64,000 nt of DNA from an uncultured Flavobacteriaceae bacterium (GCA_943842625.1 CALTCK010000001.1:1-64000), one strand, 5' to 3'. Positions 1 to 10,888 are shown, counted from the first letter of the stretch. Notes: a model not told the origin generated them from the letters alone. A program made the numbers and translations.

Positions 1-447
1 AGAAAGGATTCTTTTTACAATCCCTGAAATAGTTTTACCATCAGCTTTTCCAGCTAACTTACCATTAACGATTCCCATCACCTTACCCATATCTTTCATC
101 GAACTCGCTCCAGTCTGAGTAATAACTTCAACAACTACTTTTTCTACAGCTGCCTCCGTCATTTGTTCTGGTAAAAATGTTGAAATAACAGCAGCTTGAT
201 CTAATTCAGGTTGAGCAAGGTCTTCTCTATTTTGCTCTGAGAATATCGCAGCACTATCTTTACGTTGTTTAACTAATTTTTGTAAGAGCTTATTTTCTTC
301 TACTTTGGAAGTCTCTTCAGAGGCGTTACCACTTGTTTTTACTAGTATCAACTCTGATTTGACTGCACGTAGTGCTGCCAAAGTAGATTGATCCTTATTT
401 TTCATTGCAATTTTCATTGCCTCCATAATTTTTTTTTCTAAGCTCAT
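1..447 (-). CDS. GatB/YqeY domain protein (C-terminal end cut by window edge)
   Basis: The reading frame opens at ATG (445-447) and runs to the window edge without a stop, giving 149 residues starting MSLEKKIMEAMKIAMKNKDQ. Length and sequence match the small YqeY family, which resembles the tRNA-binding tail domain of GatB. Members are typically about 150 residues, so at most a few residues and the stop lie outside. The molecular role of YqeY is not well defined. It follows ftsZ but is separated from it by a terminator (487-522), so it probably has its own promoter. A TACCTTTG -7-like box (465-472) lies 18 bp upstream of the start. The product assignment is fairly firm; the function is not. 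Confidence 0.85.
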   Translation of the reverse strand, partial: MSLEKKIMEAMKIAMKNKDQSTLAALRAVKSELILVKTSGNASEETSKVEENKLLQKLVKQRKDSAAIFSEQNREDLAQPELDQAAVISTFLPEQMTEAAVEKVVVEVITQTGASSMKDMGKVMGIVNGKLAGKADGKTISGIVKRILS

Positions 448-486
448 CGTAATATATTTATGTTCAAAGGTAATTAATTTGACTAA

Positions 487-522
487 AAAAAGCCTGAGAA
501 AAAATGATATCTCAGGCTTTTC
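487..522 (-). terminator. Rho-independent terminator after ftsZ
   Basis: A 12-bp inverted repeat (AAAAGCCTGAGA / TCTCAGGCTTTT) with a 10-nt loop is followed on the minus strand by a run of T. It sits 22 bp beyond the ftsZ stop and closes the division/cell-wall cluster. Confidence 0.85.
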
Positions 523-543
523 TGTTTAAAAATTAGATTGTTT

Positions 544-2568
544 TTAGTCTACATTATCATGTAAAAAAGAATTGTTAGTTCTTAAATCTATATCATTTTC
601 TTCATCCGTATTTAAGGAAGTCCTTGAAATATTTGCTTCTTGGTTTGACATTTCATCTAACTCTATGCCCATTCTTTTATAGGCAGGTTGTTTTTCAATC
701 TCGTCAATATGAGAAGGCTTTTTATTAAACTTATAATTAAACTCCTTCATTTGCCTTTTCCTAATTTCTGTACGCTCTGTTAATAGTTTAGAAATAGGCA
801 TGTTTATCGGATCTTCTGGTTCGTTTTTGGGATTTTCTACTGTTTTAGTAGACTCAACGATTCTGGTTTCAAAAGTTATTTCTTCGTCACTCAATTCATC
901 TTCAAATTCTTTTGGCTTTGCCTCGTTTAAATGATCTTCCATTTCTTGGTAGTTATCTAAACTATAGGTGATTGTTTTCTCTTTTGTTATTTCAGTAATT
1001 GGAGCAACTTCTAAATGTTCATTCACTTTAATTTCTTCAAGACGAGAAGTTGCTGTCTCTTGTTTATTTGAAGTTATTGAAGAAGTAGCATCTTTATTAA
1101 CAGCTATTTTATTTACATTATTTACCTCCAAATCAAACATTAAAATTTGATCCTCTGATGATTCGGATTCTAGCTTTACATCAGTCATATCCTTGTTGGT
1201 TTCTGAATTAGCTTTTGAATCTATTATAACGAAATCTTCAACATCGATCTCATTTATGTTTACCTCTTGAAAATCTGCTAAGGACTGAACATCAATCTCT
1301 TCATAATCGACATGAAGGTCTTTAATTAGATCTGAAGTTTCAACATAACCCTCGAACGGTACAGATTTAGTTGGTGAAATATGATCTTCTTCTACCGCAT
1401 CATCGAAGAGTGAATGTCTTACAATAGGAGATTCAGTTGTCGATTCAAGATTAGTTATCGGTTCGGTTTGGTTGAGATTGAAAGAAGAAATAGTATCGTT
1501 ATCGTCGGACATCAGTACTTGTTCGGCTTTTTGCTCATCTTCAAGAATATGAATTACTTTTTTTGATTCTGTATTTACAATATCGTTTTGTTGCTCAACA
1601 TTAAAGCCAGTAGCTATTACCGTAATTGATACTGCATCTTCTAATGATTCATCGTCTCCAACACCCATAATAATATTGGCACCATTACCTGCTTCATTTT
1701 GAATAAAGTCACTGATCTCACCAATCTCATCGATTGTAATTTCTTCAACTCCAGATACGATTAGTAACAACACATTGGTTGCACCTTTTATTTTATTATC
1801 ATTCAACAATGGAGAATCTAAGGCTTTAGCTATGGCTTCAGAGGCTCTATTTGTTCCACTTGCACTCGCAGATCCCATGATTGCAGTTCCACTGTTTGAC
1901 AATACTGTTTTAGCATCACGCAAATCAATATTTTGCGTATAATGGTGTGTTATAACTTCTGCAATACCCCTTGCTGCAGTTGCTAAAACCTCATCTGCTT
2001 TAGAAAAACCTGCTTTAAAACCAAGATTCCCATAAACATCTCTTAATTTATTGTTGTTGATCACAATAAGAGAATCGACATTTTCTCTTAATCTTTCAAC
2101 TCCAATATTAGCTTGTTGATTTCTCATTTTCCCTTCAAACTCAAAAGGTATGGTTACAATACCGACGGTAAGAATATTTAAATCTTTAGCCATTTTTGCT
2201 ATGATAGGGGCTGCACCAGTACCGGTACCACCTCCCATCCCAGCAGTGATAAATAACATTTTAGTATTCGTGGTTAGCATGGATTTTATATCTTCCATAC
2301 TTTCTACAGCAGATTGTTCCCCTATTTCAGGATTTGCCCCTGCTCCTAAACCCTCTGTTAGGGTAACTCCTAATTGGATTTTATTAGGTACAGGACTACT
2401 CTCTAAAGCTTGGGAGTCAGTATTGCAAATAACAAAGTCTACCCCATTTATTCCTTGGCTAAACATATGATTAATTGCATTGCTACCACCACCTCCAACT
2501 CCAATAACTTTTATAACATTGGATTGGTTTTTTGGCATGTCGAATTGAAAGTTTTCCATTTTACTCAT
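544..2568 (-). CDS. ftsZ: Cell division protein FtsZ with long acidic C-terminal tail
   Basis: Tubulin-like GTPase that polymerises into the Z ring at midcell. The 674-residue product shows the nucleotide-binding segment VIGVGGGGSNAIN (about 21-33) and the tubulin signature GGGTGTG (112-118). The globular domain ends near residue 325. The remaining roughly 350 residues are rich in Glu, Asp, Ser and Asn and look disordered, ending in a short conserved-looking peptide SFLHDNVD. E. coli FtsZ has 383 residues, so the extension is striking, but long tails are common in Flavobacteriia. It is the last gene of the cluster, 44 bp after ftsA, and is followed by a terminator. Identification is certain. 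Confidence 0.98.
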   Translation of the reverse strand: MSKMENFQFDMPKNQSNVIKVIGVGGGGSNAINHMFSQGINGVDFVICNTDSQALESSPVPNKIQLGVTLTEGLGAGANPEIGEQSAVESMEDIKSMLTTNTKMLFITAGMGGGTGTGAAPIIAKMAKDLNILTVGIVTIPFEFEGKMRNQQANIGVERLRENVDSLIVINNNKLRDVYGNLGFKAGFSKADEVLATAARGIAEVITHHYTQNIDLRDAKTVLSNSGTAIMGSASASGTNRASEAIAKALDSPLLNDNKIKGATNVLLLIVSGVEEITIDEIGEISDFIQNEAGNGANIIMGVGDDESLEDAVSITVIATGFNVEQQNDIVNTESKKVIHILEDEQKAEQVLMSDDNDTISSFNLNQTEPITNLESTTESPIVRHSLFDDAVEEDHISPTKSVPFEGYVETSDLIKDLHVDYEEIDVQSLADFQEVNINEIDVEDFVIIDSKANSETNKDMTDVKLESESSEDQILMFDLEVNNVNKIAVNKDATSSITSNKQETATSRLEEIKVNEHLEVAPITEITKEKTITYSLDNYQEMEDHLNEAKPKEFEDELSDEEITFETRIVESTKTVENPKNEPEDPINMPISKLLTERTEIRKRQMKEFNYKFNKKPSHIDEIEKQPAYKRMGIELDEMSNQEANISRTSLNTDEENDIDLRTNNSFLHDNVD

Positions 2569-2612
2569 TATTTAATTTTTGTGGGATTAATGGTTTCATT
2601 TATTGTAATGTT

Positions 2613-3923
2613 TTATTCTGCTTTGTCTAAAAAATCTTTTAAATTTTCTACCCATTTATCAAAAAAGCCCTTCTTTGGTTCTTTTGGGCCTTCTGGATCT
2701 TGTGGCTCTTCTGGATCTTGTGGTCCAGTTTCACCTGAAAGGTCTTTTGTTTCGTCTACTTTGGTGTTTTCCAATCCATTAAGCACTAAACCTACAGCAG
2801 TTGCATACATTGGGCTAGTAACTTCACTGTCACTATCGCCAGCCATATGTTCATTTGGATAACCTACTCTGGTATCCATTCCAGTAATATACTCAACCAA
2901 CTGTTTTAAATGCTTTAATTGAGACCCTCCTCCAGTTAAGACAATACCAGCGATAAGTTTGGTCTTTTGATCCTCGTGTCCATAATTTTTTATTTCCAAA
3001 TAAACTTGCTCTATAATCTCTATAACTCGAGCATGAATTATTTTTGAAAGGTTTTTTAATGTTATTTCTTTGGGTTCTCTTCCTCTTAAACCAGGAATAG
3101 ATACTATTTCGTTGTCTTTGTTTTCTCCTGGCCAAGCTGATCCAAATTTTATTTTTAATAATTCTGCTTGTTTTTCAATTATTGAACAACCTTCTTTTAT
3201 ATCCTCCGTAATGACATTTCCGCCAAATGGTATTACTGCTGTGTGTCGAATGATACCATCCTTAAATATTGCTAAATCTGTGGTACCGCCTCCAATATCA
3301 ATTAATGCAACACCTGCCTCTTTTTCTTCCATTCCCAATACCGCATTGGATGAGGCTAATGGCTCTAATGTAATTCCTGACAATGATAAGCCAGCACTTT
3401 TTATACATCTTCCAATATTACGAATGGATGATACCTGCCCAACTACCACATGAAAATTAGCTTCTAATCTTCCTCCATACATGCCGATAGGTTCCGTAAT
3501 TTCGCTTTGTCCATCTACCTTAAAATCTTGGGGAAGAACATGGATAATTTCTTCACCCGGAAGCATAACTAGTTTGTGAACTTGATTGCATAAGTCTTCA
3601 ATATCTTGATCATCAATTACGGTATCACTATCTTTTCTTGTGATATAATCACTATGTTTTAGACTTCGTATATGCTGGCCTGCAATACCTACTATAACAT
3701 CCGTAATTTTCATTTCTGAGGAAGTCTCAGCATCAAGAACTGCCTGTTGTATAGATTGTATCGTTTGTGTAATATTATTTACTACGCCCCTGTGCACCCC
3801 TAAACTTTTAGATTTTCCTAAACCTAAAATTTCAAGTTTTCCATATTCATTGTACCTCCCAATCATAGCAACAATCTTGGTAGTACCAATATCTAATCCA
3901 ACTGCTATTTTATTATGCTCCAT
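2613..3923 (-). CDS. ftsA: Cell division protein FtsA
   Basis: Actin-like ATPase that tethers FtsZ filaments to the membrane. I chose the ATG at 3923 (MEHNKIAVGLDIGTTK, 436 residues); an in-frame ATG at 3947 would add only MSPLKGKQ and overlap ftsQ further. With the chosen start the overlap with ftsQ is 11 bp. Phosphate-binding motifs DIGTTK (11-16) and DIGGGTTD (209-216) and a late LTGGGSQL are visible. The C-terminus has a Pro/Glu-rich linker followed by an amphipathic helix (GFFDKWVENLKDFLDKAE), the usual membrane-targeting element. The linker is encoded in part by an 18-bp tandem repeat (2691-2726). Confidence 0.97.
   Translation of the reverse strand: MEHNKIAVGLDIGTTKIVAMIGRYNEYGKLEILGLGKSKSLGVHRGVVNNITQTIQSIQQAVLDAETSSEMKITDVIVGIAGQHIRSLKHSDYITRKDSDTVIDDQDIEDLCNQVHKLVMLPGEEIIHVLPQDFKVDGQSEITEPIGMYGGRLEANFHVVVGQVSSIRNIGRCIKSAGLSLSGITLEPLASSNAVLGMEEKEAGVALIDIGGGTTDLAIFKDGIIRHTAVIPFGGNVITEDIKEGCSIIEKQAELLKIKFGSAWPGENKDNEIVSIPGLRGREPKEITLKNLSKIIHARVIEIIEQVYLEIKNYGHEDQKTKLIAGIVLTGGGSQLKHLKQLVEYITGMDTRVGYPNEHMAGDSDSEVTSPMYATAVGLVLNGLENTKVDETKDLSGETGPQDPEEPQDPEGPKEPKKGFFDKWVENLKDFLDKAE
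2691..2726 (-). repeat. 18-bp tandem duplication inside ftsA
   Basis: Two adjacent 18-bp units differing at two positions (2691-2708 and 2709-2726) encode the repeated Pro-Glu/Gln-Asp stretch in the linker before the FtsA membrane-targeting helix. It is in frame and probably tolerated because the linker is unstructured. Confidence 0.8.
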
Positions 3924-4644
3924 TTGTTTCCCTTTTAGTGGCGACAACTTGATTGTTATATTTTAAATTAATCAAACTGTAATTCTCAAGTAAACTATCT
4001 CTTTTTATTATTTTATAAAATGCTTTGAACTTTTGAAATTTATGATCTATTTCAACTGGTGGTCCAATTAGCACTTTAAACTGGTTTTTTCGAACTGTAA
4101 AAACTACTTCATCCTCGTTAACGATATCCAAACCAATAACTAATTCTTTCAAAAAATCATCCTTTGTGATTTTTTTAATCAATTCTGATATTTCAGTATA
4201 TTGATTTTTTAAAATACCGGATACGATAGGCACTCTTGCTGAATACTCTGTCGACAAAGGCATCGTTTTTCCATCTTCGTCTAAATAAAAATCAGGTTCA
4301 TTTTTAACCCTAGCAACTGGTTTTCTTTGAGTTATATTTACACTCAAAATTCCATCAATTGTTATATAGACCTCAGCATTTTTTATCATTGGATTTTCCA
4401 ACAATATACTTTCCATCTTATTCAAAACTAAAGTATCTTTATCTATACTCGTAACACTATCTATATTTTGTATTAACAATTTATTAACTGTTTTTTTTGT
4501 AATAAATAATCGGGTTTCATCCTCAAATTCTATAGCTATTCCTGAAATATCTCTAGCTATATTTCTTTGTTGGCTGAAGTTAAAAACAAATACGACTAAA
4601 CTCGTAATCAATATAAATTTTATAAGTCCCCAGTTAATTTTCAT
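3913..4644 (-). CDS. ftsQ: Cell division protein FtsQ
   Basis: Single-pass inner-membrane divisome protein. The 243-residue product has a short cytoplasmic N-terminus and one membrane helix (about residues 8-25, FILITSLVVFVFNF), then a periplasmic part with POTRA-like and beta features (LLENPMIKNAEVYITIDGIL). Its place between murC and ftsA is the standard position. It overlaps murC by 11 bp and ftsA by 11 bp, suggesting translational coupling. Sequence conservation in FtsQ is low, so the call rests on topology, size and synteny together. Confidence 0.9.
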   Translation of the reverse strand: MKINWGLIKFILITSLVVFVFNFSQQRNIARDISGIAIEFEDETRLFITKKTVNKLLIQNIDSVTSIDKDTLVLNKMESILLENPMIKNAEVYITIDGILSVNITQRKPVARVKNEPDFYLDEDGKTMPLSTEYSARVPIVSGILKNQYTEISELIKKITKDDFLKELVIGLDIVNEDEVVFTVRKNQFKVLIGPPVEIDHKFQKFKAFYKIIKRDSLLENYSLINLKYNNQVVATKRETNGA

Positions 4645-5990
4645 AATTCAAATTTTTAGTTACAACATCAACCTCTGCTCCAATATCTCCAGCACCTACC
4701 ATTAATTTCACCATACAATCTGAATCTTTCATCAATGTTGAAAGTTGTTTTTTTTGTGCTATCACTTTACTATCATTACGAATCATTTTCAATAACCAAT
4801 TTGAAGTAATTCCTTCGATAGGTTTTTCTCTTGCTGGATAAATATCTAATAATATTATTTCGTCAAAAGCCGACAAACTTTCTGCAAACTCAGTTCCAAA
4901 ATCTTTTGTTCTTGAAAATAAATGAGGCTGAAAAACAATCTGTTTTTTGTCATTTGGATACATTTCTGTTACGGCTTGATGTAGGGCTTTAATCTCTGTT
5001 GGGTGATGAGCATAATCATCAATTAAAATCAAATTATTTTTCTTAATTTTATATGAAAATCTTCTTTTAACTCCCCTAAAAGATTTTAAAGCTTTGGGAA
5101 GGCAATTAATTGGTGCGCCAACTAAAATTGCCATACCCAAAGCGGTAACAGCATTAAACATATTATGTCTTCCTGGCAAATTAAATTGTAGGTCTTTAAT
5201 TTCTTCAGATGGTGTTTTTAAGTCAAATACATAACACCCATCCTCAACCCTTATATTTTTAGCTTGATAATCTGCAGCTTCTTCAGTAGATATGGTATTA
5301 CCCACTAAAGGCAATCCTTTTTTGAATAATAAGTTATTTGTATTTGAAACTAATTTTGAAAATTCTACAAAGGTTTTTTCTAATGCATTTTCAGACTTAT
5401 AAATATCTAAATGATCAGCATCCATAGAGGTAATACAAGCAATTTTTGGACTTAGGTGTAAAAAAGATCGATCAAATTCATCAGCCTCTATCACCATTAT
5501 TTTATCTCCTTTATATATTAAGTTTGAATTATAATTTTCTGTAACACCTCCTAAAAAAGCAGTAATTGGCATATTACAGTACGCTCAGCAAATGACTTAG
5601 TATAGACGAAGTTGTTGTTTTTCCGTGGGTTCCGGCAACCGCTAAGCAAATACTATTTTTAGAAAGCTCCCCAAGTAATTCAGCTCTCTTACAGATTAAA
5701 TAATTTTTAGATTTGAACCAAGAAAGGATTAGATTACTGTAAGGAACTGCAGGAGTTCGGATTATCAATGATTTATCATTACATTTTATTTCTTCTGGAA
5801 TTTCATTAATTTCATCATCAAATTGAATAGAAATACCCTCACTAATTAAAGTATTTGTCAAGTTAGTAGGAGTTTTATCATAACCAAAAACTTGTTTCCC
5901 TCTTAAATGGAAATATCTCGCAAGAGCACTCATACCAATACCTCCTATACCGATAAAATAAAAAATCTCTATGTTTTCAATATTTCTCAT
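4634..5990 (-). CDS. murC: UDP-N-acetylmuramate--L-alanine ligase MurC, frameshifted
   Basis: Adds L-alanine to UDP-MurNAc in the cytoplasm. The gene starts at ATG 5990 (MRNIENIEIFYFIGIGGIGM, dinucleotide-fold motif) and carries the ATP loop GTHGKTTT (120-127). The frame then breaks at about 5574-5588: frame 1 stops after residue 138 (HLLSVL), while the continuation (CNMPITAFLGGVTENYN) is in the +1 frame and runs to 4634, including the DDYAHHPTEI motif. Removing one base restores 451 residues, the normal family length. The gene starts 1 bp after the murG stop. MurC is essential, so a sequence error is more likely than a true null. Confidence 0.93.
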
Positions 5991-5991
5991 T

Positions 5992-7092
5992 CTAAGAAAC
6001 TGTCTCTTTTAATAATTTTTTAATTTCGTCTACAATATCTTTTGTAGCGTTTGGCTTCGCTAATGATTTAATATTTTTTGATAATTTTGATTGTAAATTT
6101 TTAGAATTAATTAATTGATTAAATTCATTTTTAAATTGCTCATCTAAATCTTCCTCCTTAATTAAAATTGCAGCATTTTTAGTACTAATAGATTTTGCAT
6201 TTTTAGTTTGATGATCTTCAGAAACATTAGGAGAAGGAATAAATATTACTGGTTTACCAACTAAACATAATTCAGATACCGACAATGCACCTGCCCTGGA
6301 AATAATAAAGTCTGAAGCAGCGTATGCTAAATCCATTCTATTTAAAAAAGAATGAACCTGAATACCATCGCCCTCATTTTTTCTATAAGTTTCATAATAA
6401 TAACTACCACATTGCCACAAAATCTGAATATTTAATTTTAAAAAAAAACTTAAGTGACTATTTATCAGCTGATTAATTCTTTTAGCACCCAGACTACCTC
6501 CTAAAATTAATAACGTCTTTTTTGTGGAGTTTAAATTAAAATATGAAATTGCTTGATCTCTTTTATTACTTATATCTATTAAATCTTGACGCACTGGATT
6601 GCCCGTATAACATATTTTTTCGGAAGGGAAGTAACGTTCCATTTTTTCGTACGCAACACAAATCTTATTTACTTTTTTGCTCAACCATTTATTGGTAATT
6701 CCCGCATACGAATTTTGTTCTTGAATAATACAAGGTATTCCCTTAATTGATGCCATTTTTAAAAGCGGAGCACTAGCATAACCGCCTGTCCCAACTACTA
6801 AATCAGGTTTAAACGATTTTAATATTTTTTTAGAATCCAAAAAACTAGAAATCAACTTAAAAGGGAATAAAAGGTTGTTTAAAGAAAAACTTCTTTGCAA
6901 ACCAGAAATCCAAAGACCTTTTATATTGTAACCTGATTGAGGAACCTTTTCCATTTCCATTCGATCTTTAGCGCCAACAAACAAAAATTTTGCTTCAGGA
7001 TAGCGTAACTTCAACTCGTTAGCAATAGCAACAGCTGGATAGATATGTCCTCCAGTTCCTCCTCCTGATATGATGAAATTATAGGGTCTCAC
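5992..7092 (-). CDS. murG: UDP-GlcNAc:lipid I GlcNAc transferase MurG
   Basis: Peripheral inner-membrane glycosyltransferase (GT28 type) that converts lipid I to lipid II. The 366-residue product has the Gly-rich N-terminal motif [11 protein letters not shown] (about 10-20) and the C-terminal domain segment [22 protein letters not shown] that binds UDP-GlcNAc. Length matches the family. It overlaps ftsW by 14 bp and is followed 1 bp later by murC, so the three are likely translated as a coupled set. Confidence 0.97.
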   Translation of the reverse strand: MRPYNFIISGGGTGGHIYPAVAIANELKLRYPEAKFLFVGAKDRMEMEKVPQSGYNIKGLWISGLQRSFSLNNLLFPFKLISSFLDSKKILKSFKPDLVVGTGGYASAPLLKMASIKGIPCIIQEQNSYAGITNKWLSKKVNKICVAYEKMERYFPSEKICYTGNPVRQDLIDISNKRDQAISYFNLNSTKKTLLILGGSLGAKRINQLINSHLSFFLKLNIQILWQCGSYYYETYRKNEGDGIQVHSFLNRMDLAYAASDFIISRAGALSVSELCLVGKPVIFIPSPNVSEDHQTKNAKSISTKNAAILIKEEDLDEQFKNEFNQLINSKNLQSKLSKNIKSLAKPNATKDIVDEIKKLLKETVS

Positions 7093-8269
7093 TTAAAATA
7101 TCTAATGGGTTTTCTTCATATGTTTCATTTTTTATAACCTCTCTTTTTGCACTTATACTCAAAATCATACCAATTGCTAAACAGGTCATCCAAATAGATG
7201 AACCTCCACTACTTATCAAAGGAAGTGTTTGACCTGTAACTGGAAATATTTCTACCGCTACAGCCATATTAATTAATGCTACAAATACAATAGGAAGTCC
7301 AACTCCTATAACTAATAATTTACCAAAAACGGTTTCGGCTTTATGTGCTACAATGACGAATCGAAACAGCAATAACATGTAAAGAAACATCAAAGTAAAA
7401 GAACCAACTAAACCAAATTCCTCAACGATTATAGCGTAAATAAAATCTGAAGATGATTGTGGTAAAAAGTTCTTTTGAATACTTTTTCCTGGACCCAATC
7501 CTGTAATACCTCCAGATGCAATTGCTATTTTTGCTTTTTCTATTTGATAATCAGCTTCTGTTTTTTCTCCATCAAAAAAATTATCTATCCTACTAATCCA
7601 AGTATCAACTCTATTTGGAAATACATTTGGAAATGCTTTTGCTGAAACAATAAAAAATGATAAAAACATTAAACTTGTAAAAAGGATTATTAGTAAATAT
7701 TTGACTGGATAGCCACCAATAAAAATCAATACAATCACCATGGAAAATATAATTGCAGCAGTCGATAAATTTGCTGGAAGTATTAAAGTTAATACCAGAA
7801 AAACAGGAACCCAAAGAGGCAGCACTGACTCTTTGAACGTTATTGTATTGTCTTTAATTTTTGATAAATATCTAGCTATATAAGTTAATAAAACGACTGA
7901 TGCTAAAGTTGAACTTTGAAATGTCACTCCAACTATAGGAATACGAATCCACCTACTTGCGTTAGCACCATCTATAGTAACTCCTTGCGTTATGGTAATT
8001 ATTAATAAAATAATTACGATAGGTAGTGCAATAACAGACAAGCCTTTAAAATAATTATACGGAACTTTATGAACGCCATATAAAATCACAAATCCTAGAA
8101 TTAAATGTGTAAGATGCTTTAATAAAAATTTAAATGTATTTCCATCTCCATATAAGTAAGCTAAATTACTGCTAGAGCTGTAAACAGGTAAAAAAGAAAA
8201 TAATGCTAATAAAGAAACTACAGCCCAAATAGTCTTATCACCTTTTATATGTCGAAAAACATTCTTCAT
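7079..8269 (-). CDS. ftsW: Lipid II polymerase FtsW (SEDS family)
   Basis: Polytopic SEDS glycosyltransferase that polymerises lipid II at the septum together with FtsI. The 396-residue protein is mostly hydrophobic, with about ten membrane segments. The SEDS hallmarks are near the C-terminus: [17 protein letters not shown]. Its position between murD and murG identifies it as FtsW rather than the elongation paralogue RodA. The N-terminal region is shorter than in E. coli FtsW. It overlaps murG. Confidence 0.95.
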   Translation of the reverse strand: MKNVFRHIKGDKTIWAVVSLLALFSFLPVYSSSSNLAYLYGDGNTFKFLLKHLTHLILGFVILYGVHKVPYNYFKGLSVIALPIVIILLIITITQGVTIDGANASRWIRIPIVGVTFQSSTLASVVLLTYIARYLSKIKDNTITFKESVLPLWVPVFLVLTLILPANLSTAAIIFSMVIVLIFIGGYPVKYLLIILFTSLMFLSFFIVSAKAFPNVFPNRVDTWISRIDNFFDGEKTEADYQIEKAKIAIASGGITGLGPGKSIQKNFLPQSSSDFIYAIIVEEFGLVGSFTLMFLYMLLLFRFVIVAHKAETVFGKLLVIGVGLPIVFVALINMAVAVEIFPVTGQTLPLISSGGSSIWMTCLAIGMILSISAKREVIKNETYEENPLDILSETL

Positions 8270-8292
8270 TAGTTAACCAATCTTATTATAAA

Positions 8293-9633
8293 TTATAAAT
8301 TCCTAACAGCATTTTTAAATTGTCTTCCTCTGTCTTCATAATTTTCGAATAAGTCAAAACTAGCACAAGCTGGAGACAGTAAAACAATATCGCCTTTCTT
8401 TGAAAGACGGTACGCAACTTTTACAGCATCTTCCATAGAATGAGTTTCTACCATAATATCTACTACATTACCAAATGCTTTAATTATTTTGTCATTATCA
8501 ACACCTAAACAAATAATCGCTTTAACTTTTTCATTCACTAATGCAAATAGCTCGCTGTAATCGTTTCCTTTGTCAACGCCACCAACAATCCAAACTGTAG
8601 AAGCCTCCATGCTATCCAAAGCATAAAACGTTGCATTAACATTTGTACCCTTAGAATCATTGATGTATCGAACATTATTAATTTTTAATACATTTTCTAA
8701 TCGATGTTCAACACCTTGAAAATTCTCTAAACTTCTTCTAATAGTAGCTTTTCTAATATTGAGTAAAGTTGAGGCGGTTGATGCTGCCATAGCATTTTTA
8801 ATATTATGCTGACCTTGTTGTCCTAGTTTTGTAATTGACATAGTAAATGTGTTGTTATTTGTTATTATTATTAATTCGTTATTTTTTATGTAAGCCCCTT
8901 TTTTCAATTCTTTCTGTAATGAAAAAGGAATTAATTGAGATTTGATTGTTGTACTAGAAATCCACTTATTTATCATTAAATCATCTGCATCATAGATAAA
9001 ATAGTCGTCACTTGTCTGATTCATCACTATTTTAAATTTTGAAGCTATATACTTTTCATAATCATTGCCGTATCTATCTAAATGATCGGGTGATAAATTG
9101 GTTAAAATTGCTATGTGAGGTGCAAAATTATAAGTGCCATCTAACTGAAAACTGCTTAGTTCTAATACAAATTGATTTATATCCTTTGTAGCAACCAGTT
9201 CCGCAAAACTTTTTCCTATATTTCCGGCTAGTGCAACGTTATTACCAGCATCTTTTAAGATTTTATGGATCATCGTTGCTACAGTCGTTTTTCCGTTACT
9301 ACCTGTAATTCCAATTAAAGTAGCTGTTGTATAAGTGGCGGCAAACTCAATTTCTGAAACAATCCTAATTCCTTTTTTCTTTAATTTCAATACCAAAGGA
9401 GTATTTTCTGGAATACCAGGGCTTTTCATTACGATATCTGCACCTAGAATTTCAGTCTCTGAGTGAACTCCTTCTTCCCAATTAATTTCATGATGTAAAA
9501 GAACTTGTTTGTATTTTTTTTTTATTTTTCCATAGTCCGAAACAAAAACTTCAAACCCTTCTTTCTTTCCTAAAATAGATGTACCTATACCACTTTCTCC
9601 TGCACCAAGTATTACTATTTTGTTTTTTTTCAC
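8293..9633 (-). CDS. murD: UDP-MurNAc-L-Ala--D-glutamate ligase MurD
   Basis: Cytoplasmic Mur ligase adding D-glutamate. The 446-residue product has an N-terminal nucleotide-type fold (ILGAGESGIG), the ATP loop GSNGKTT (111-117), the central NLSPDHLDRYG motif and the C-terminal NDSKGTN/VGGVDKGNDY region. Length and order are standard. It lies 23 bp upstream of ftsW and 19 bp downstream of mraY within the cluster. Confidence 0.97.
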   Translation of the reverse strand: MKKNKIVILGAGESGIGTSILGKKEGFEVFVSDYGKIKKKYKQVLLHHEINWEEGVHSETEILGADIVMKSPGIPENTPLVLKLKKKGIRIVSEIEFAATYTTATLIGITGSNGKTTVATMIHKILKDAGNNVALAGNIGKSFAELVATKDINQFVLELSSFQLDGTYNFAPHIAILTNLSPDHLDRYGNDYEKYIASKFKIVMNQTSDDYFIYDADDLMINKWISSTTIKSQLIPFSLQKELKKGAYIKNNELIIITNNNTFTMSITKLGQQGQHNIKNAMAASTASTLLNIRKATIRRSLENFQGVEHRLENVLKINNVRYINDSKGTNVNATFYALDSMEASTVWIVGGVDKGNDYSELFALVNEKVKAIICLGVDNDKIIKAFGNVVDIMVETHSMEDAVKVAYRLSKKGDIVLLSPACASFDLFENYEDRGRQFKNAVRNL

Positions 9634-9652
9634 CTTTTATAAATCAAGTTTT

Positions 9653-10885
9653 CTATCTTATTTTTAGTGTTGCAATCGTAATAATTGCTAGAAATAAACC
9701 AACAATCCAAAATCGAGTTACAATTTTACTTTCATGAAATCCAGATTTTTGATAATGATGATGAAGAGGAGACATCTTAAATATTCTACGTCCCACACCA
9801 AACTTCTTTTTAGTATACTTAAACCAACCTACTTGCATCACAACAGACAAGTTTTCCATTAAAAAAATTCCACATAAAATTGGTATTAACCATTCTTTTC
9901 GAATTGCTATTGCAATAACTGCTATAATACCGCCAATAGTTAAACTGCCTGTATCTCCCATAAAAACTTGAGCGGGGTAGGCATTGTACCATAAAAATCC
10001 AATTAGAGCACCTACAAAAGACATTATAAAAATGGTAAGCTCCCCAGTATTGGGGATATACATGATATTTAGATAGTCTGAAAAAATAACATTACCTGAT
10101 ACCCAGGCGAATAACGCCAACGTAACGCCAATGATAGCAGAAGTTCCTGCTGCTAATCCGTCGATTCCATCCGTCAGATTTGCTCCGTTAGACACTGCTG
10201 TTATGATAAATATTACAATAGGAATAAATATTAGCCACACATAATCTCGAGTATCCTCTCCAATCCAACTTATTAAACTTTCGTAGTTAAATTCATTTTT
10301 CTTTACAAAAGGAATGGTCGTAAGTAAGGTCTTTTCTTCTGGATAAAATTCAGCGATTTGCCTATTAACAGTAGTTTCAATTAAATTTTTCGACACTTCT
10401 TTGTGTCTTTTAATAGTTATATCTTCGTGAAAATACATGGTAGCTCCAACAATAAGCCCTAAGCCAACTTGTCCAATAACTTTAAATTTACCCGATAACC
10501 CTTCTTTATTTTTTTTAAATATTTTTATATAGTCATCAATAAATCCAATAACACCCATCCATATCGTAGTTACTAAAAGAAGTATTACATAAATATTTTC
10601 TAGCTTAGCAAAAAGAAGAGTCGGGATAATCGTGGCCATTATAATGATAATACCTCCCATTGTTGGAGTACCTCCTTTTTCTATTTGTCCTTCTAAACCT
10701 AAATCACGAATCGTTTCACCAACTTGTTTTTTTCTTAAATAGTTGATGATTTTTTTACCAAATATTGCAGCAATAAGTAATGAAAAGCCAATAGCTAAGC
10801 CTGCTCTAAAAGTTAAAAACTGGAAAAGTCCAGCACCAGGAATGTGGTAGGTTTTTTCTAAGTAATCAAATAGATAATACAGCAT
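9653..10885 (-). CDS. mraY: Phospho-MurNAc-pentapeptide transferase MraY
   Basis: Integral membrane enzyme that transfers phospho-MurNAc-pentapeptide to undecaprenyl phosphate, forming lipid I. The 410-residue product contains the catalytic Asp pair region GFIDDYIKI, the [12 protein letters not shown] loop and the PLHHHYQ histidine motif. It is longer than E. coli MraY (360) because of an insertion of about 70 residues after the second cytoplasmic motif ([17 protein letters not shown] onward), typical of Bacteroidota. It lies 3 bp from murE. Confidence 0.97.
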   Translation of the reverse strand: MLYYLFDYLEKTYHIPGAGLFQFLTFRAGLAIGFSLLIAAIFGKKIINYLRKKQVGETIRDLGLEGQIEKGGTPTMGGIIIIMATIIPTLLFAKLENIYVILLLVTTIWMGVIGFIDDYIKIFKKNKEGLSGKFKVIGQVGLGLIVGATMYFHEDITIKRHKEVSKNLIETTVNRQIAEFYPEEKTLLTTIPFVKKNEFNYESLISWIGEDTRDYVWLIFIPIVIFIITAVSNGANLTDGIDGLAAGTSAIIGVTLALFAWVSGNVIFSDYLNIMYIPNTGELTIFIMSFVGALIGFLWYNAYPAQVFMGDTGSLTIGGIIAVIAIAIRKEWLIPILCGIFLMENLSVVMQVGWFKYTKKKFGVGRRIFKMSPLHHHYQKSGFHESKIVTRFWIVGLFLAIITIATLKIR

Positions 10886-10888
10886 AAA

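Noticed and set aside
968-3453. Plus-strand open frames opposite ftsZ and ftsA
   Set aside because: They are shadows of the minus-strand genes, with no recognisable protein signature and no promoter.
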